Below are positions 61,901 to 64,000 of a stretch of DNA of 64,000 bases, in pieces. How positions within the stretch are numbered: position 1 is the first letter of the stretch; every line of letters begins with the position of its first letter. Source of the DNA: Balanoglossus misakiensis (lineage: Eukaryota; Hemichordata); the NCBI GenBank assembly GCA_040954595.2, contig CM082588.2:1674001-1738000 (forward strand), in the 5' to 3' direction. Both the position numbers and the translations under genes were made by a program. The notes below the pieces were generated by a model. It saw only the letters and a program-made list of their open reading frames with translations. It ran no database searches and had not been told where the DNA came from.

Positions 61901-64000
61901 ATGAGCTATAACCCATGGTTTTTGTCGAAAAAGCACCATATTTTGAAATTTCGCGAAGTCGAAAAATTGACATTTCTGGATGATTTTCATGAGTTATAGC
62001 CCATGGTTTTTGTCGAAAAAGCACCAAATTTTGAAATTTCGCGAAGTCGAAAAATTGACATTTCTGGATGATTTTCATGAGCTATAACCCATGGTTTTTG
62101 TCGAAAAAGCAGCAAATTTTGAAATTTCGCGAAGTCGAAAAATTGACATTTCTGGATGATTTTCATGAGCTATAACCCATGGTTTTTGTCGAAAAAGCAC
62201 CAAATTTTGAATTTCGCGAAGTCGAAAAATTGACATTTCTGGATGATTTTCATGAGCTATAACCCATGGTTTTTGTCGAAAAAGCACCAAATTTTGAAAT
62301 TTCGCGAAGTCGAAAAATTGACATTTCTGGATGATTTTCATGAGCTATAACCCATGGTTTTTGTCGAAAAACCACCAAATTTTGAAATTTCGCGAAGTCG
62401 AAAAATTGACATTTCTGGATGATTTTCATGAGCTATAACCCATGGTTTTTGTCGAAAAAGCATCAAATTTTGAAATTTCGCGAAGTCGAAAAATTGACAT
62501 TTCTGGATGATTTTCATGAGCTATAACCCATGGTTTTTGTCGAAAAAGCACCAAATTTTGAAATTTCGCGAAGTCGAAAAATTGACATTTCTGGATGATT
62601 TTCATGAGCTATAACCCATGGTTTTTGTCGAAAAACCACCAAATTTTGAAATTTCGCGAAGTCGAAAAATTGACATTTCTGGATGATTTTCATGAGCTAT
62701 AACCCATGGTTTTTGTCGAAAAACCACCAAATTTTGAAATTTCGCGAAGTCGAAAAATTGACATTTCTGGATGATTTTCATGAGCTATAACCCATGGTTT
62801 TTGTCGAAAAAACCACCAAATTTTGAAATTTCGCGAAGTCGAAAAATTGACATTTCAGGATGATTTTCATGAGCTATAGCCCATGGTTTTTGTCGAAAAA
62901 CCACCAAATTTTGAAATTTCGCGAAGTCGAAAAATTGACATTTCTGGATGATTTTCATTAGCTATAGCCCATGGTTTTTTGTCGAAAAACCACCAAATTT
63001 TGAAATTTCGCGAAGTCGAAAAATTGAAATTTCTGGATGATTTTCATGAGCTATAACCCATGGTTTTTGTCGAAAAACCACCAAATTTTGAAATTTCGCG
63101 AAGTCGAAAAATTGACATTTCTGGATGATTTTCATGAGCTATAACCCATGGTTTTTGTCGAAAAAGCACCAAATTTTGAAATTTCGCGAAGTCGAAAGAT
63201 TGACATTTCTGGATGATTTTCATGAGCTATAGCCCATGGTTTTTGTCGAAAAAGCACCAAATTTTGATATTTCGCGAAGTCGAAAAATTGACATTTCTGG
63301 ATGATTTTCATGAGCTATAACCCATGGTTTTTGTCAAAAAAGCACCAAATTTTGAAATTCGCGAAGTCGAAAAATTGACATTTCTGGATGATTTTCATGA
63401 GCTATAGCCCATGGTTTTTGTCGAAAAAGCACCAAATTTTGAAATTTCGCGAAGTCGAAAAATTGACATTTCCTGGATGATTTTCATGAGCTATAACCCA
63501 TGGTTTTTGTCGAAAATGCAGCAAATTTTGAAATTTCGCGAAGTCGAAAAATTGACATTTCTGGATGATTTTCATGAGCTATAACCCATGGTTTTTGTCG
63601 AAAAACCAGCAAATTTGAAATTTCGCGAAGTCGAAAATTGACATTTCTGGATGATTTTCATGAGCTATAACCCATGGTTTTTGTCGAAAAACCACCAAAT
63701 TTTGAAATTTCGCGAAGTCGAAAAATTGACATTTCTGGATGATTTTCATGAGCTATAACCCATGGTTTTTGTCGAAAAACCACCAAATTTTGAAATTTCG
63801 CGAAATCGAAAAATTGACATTTCTGGATGATTTTCATGAGCTATAGCCCATGGTTTTTGTCGAAAAACCACCAAATTTTGAAATTTCGCGAAGTCGAAAA
63901 ATGACATTTCTGGATGATTTTCATGAGCTATAGCCCATGGTTTTTGTCGAAAAACCACCAAATTTTGAAATTTCGCGAAGTCGAAAAATTGACATTTCTG
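55918..64000. repeat. Satellite array of an 88-bp monomer, about 90 copies, running off the right edge
   Basis: The monomer carries the landmarks ATTTCTGGATGATTTTCATG, AGCTATAACCCATGG, an A/T-rich linker, then TTTCGCGAAGTCGAAAAATT. It repeats head to tail with period 88. The first clear unit starts near 56040; two strongly decayed units can be made out from 55918. There are two main variants: TTTTTATCCAAAAACC with GCGAGGTCG (left part), and TTTTTGTCGAAAAACC or AAAGCACC with GCGAAGTCG (nearly all units after about 59620). Each unit has the 8-bp palindrome TTCGCGAA in the AAG variant. Because 88 is not a multiple of three, minus-strand open frames of 264 bp appear over three units; these are not genes. 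Confidence 0.97.
56756..58590. repeat. 880-bp higher-order repeat (ten monomers) within the satellite
   Basis: Rare monomer variants recur exactly 880 bases apart: CCACCCAA at 56833/57713, CCACAAAA at 57009/57889, CATTCCTGG at 57047/57927, GCTCATGG at 57251/58131, CATTCCTGG at 57311/58191, CAAATATTG at 57541/58421 and CAAATTATG at 57630/58510. This shows a recent block duplication of ten units. Confidence 0.9.

Noticed and set aside
60319-62341. Several 88-residue minus-strand open frames (MKIIQKCQFFDFAKFQNL type)
   Set aside because: They arise because the 88-bp satellite monomer stays open through three frames over three units; they show tandem-repeat translation, not a protein family.
56040-64000. 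CRISPR array
   Set aside because: Units are contiguous 88-bp tandem copies with no unique spacers, in a spliced eukaryotic genome.

Overview
This is a window from an intron-rich animal nuclear genome. Every gene has spliceosomal GT-AG introns, the proteins match conserved metazoan families, and the intergenic DNA is AT-rich with microsatellites, foldback elements and a satellite array. The mix suggests an invertebrate, perhaps a marine deuterostome or a lophotrochozoan, but the sequence alone does not let me name the species.

Six protein-coding genes lie in the first 52 kb and alternate strictly in strand. In order they are: ASCC3 (minus; 5' part only, cut off by the left window edge), CLYBL (plus), SNIP1 (minus), BLOC1S3 (plus), a secreted von Willebrand factor D (VWD) domain protein (minus) and tomosyn/STXBP5 (plus). 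This gives divergent pairs ASCC3/CLYBL, SNIP1/BLOC1S3 and VWD/tomosyn, with convergent 3' ends between them. I built the exon models by hand from reading frame, splice sites and protein family conservation. CLYBL (348 aa), SNIP1 (321 aa), BLOC1S3 (207 aa) and tomosyn (26 exons, 1133 aa) close completely in phase. The VWD gene has one unresolved junction.

Between the VWD and tomosyn genes (16.2-19.2 kb) is a decayed mobile-element-like unit. It has 36-bp inverted ends and an internal 28-bp direct repeat, and encloses a frameshifted minus-strand ORF that joins an XPG/FEN1-like motif to a CXC cysteine cluster. Tomosyn then spans about 32 kb, more than half of it a 17.4-kb second intron. Its variable region (exons 17-18) shows a readthrough terminus and a candidate cassette exon. 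Several small inverted-repeat elements occur in tomosyn introns, and a 375-bp element with a perfect 9-bp target duplication lies downstream of it.

From about 55.9 kb to the right edge the window is one satellite array of about 90 copies of an 88-bp monomer. It has two subfamilies and an 880-bp (ten-monomer) higher-order repeat. The six genes have unrelated housekeeping roles (ribosome rescue/DNA repair helicase, mitochondrial lyase, splicing/transcription regulator, lysosome-related organelle biogenesis, extracellular protein, SNARE regulator). They form a neighbourhood rather than a pathway.
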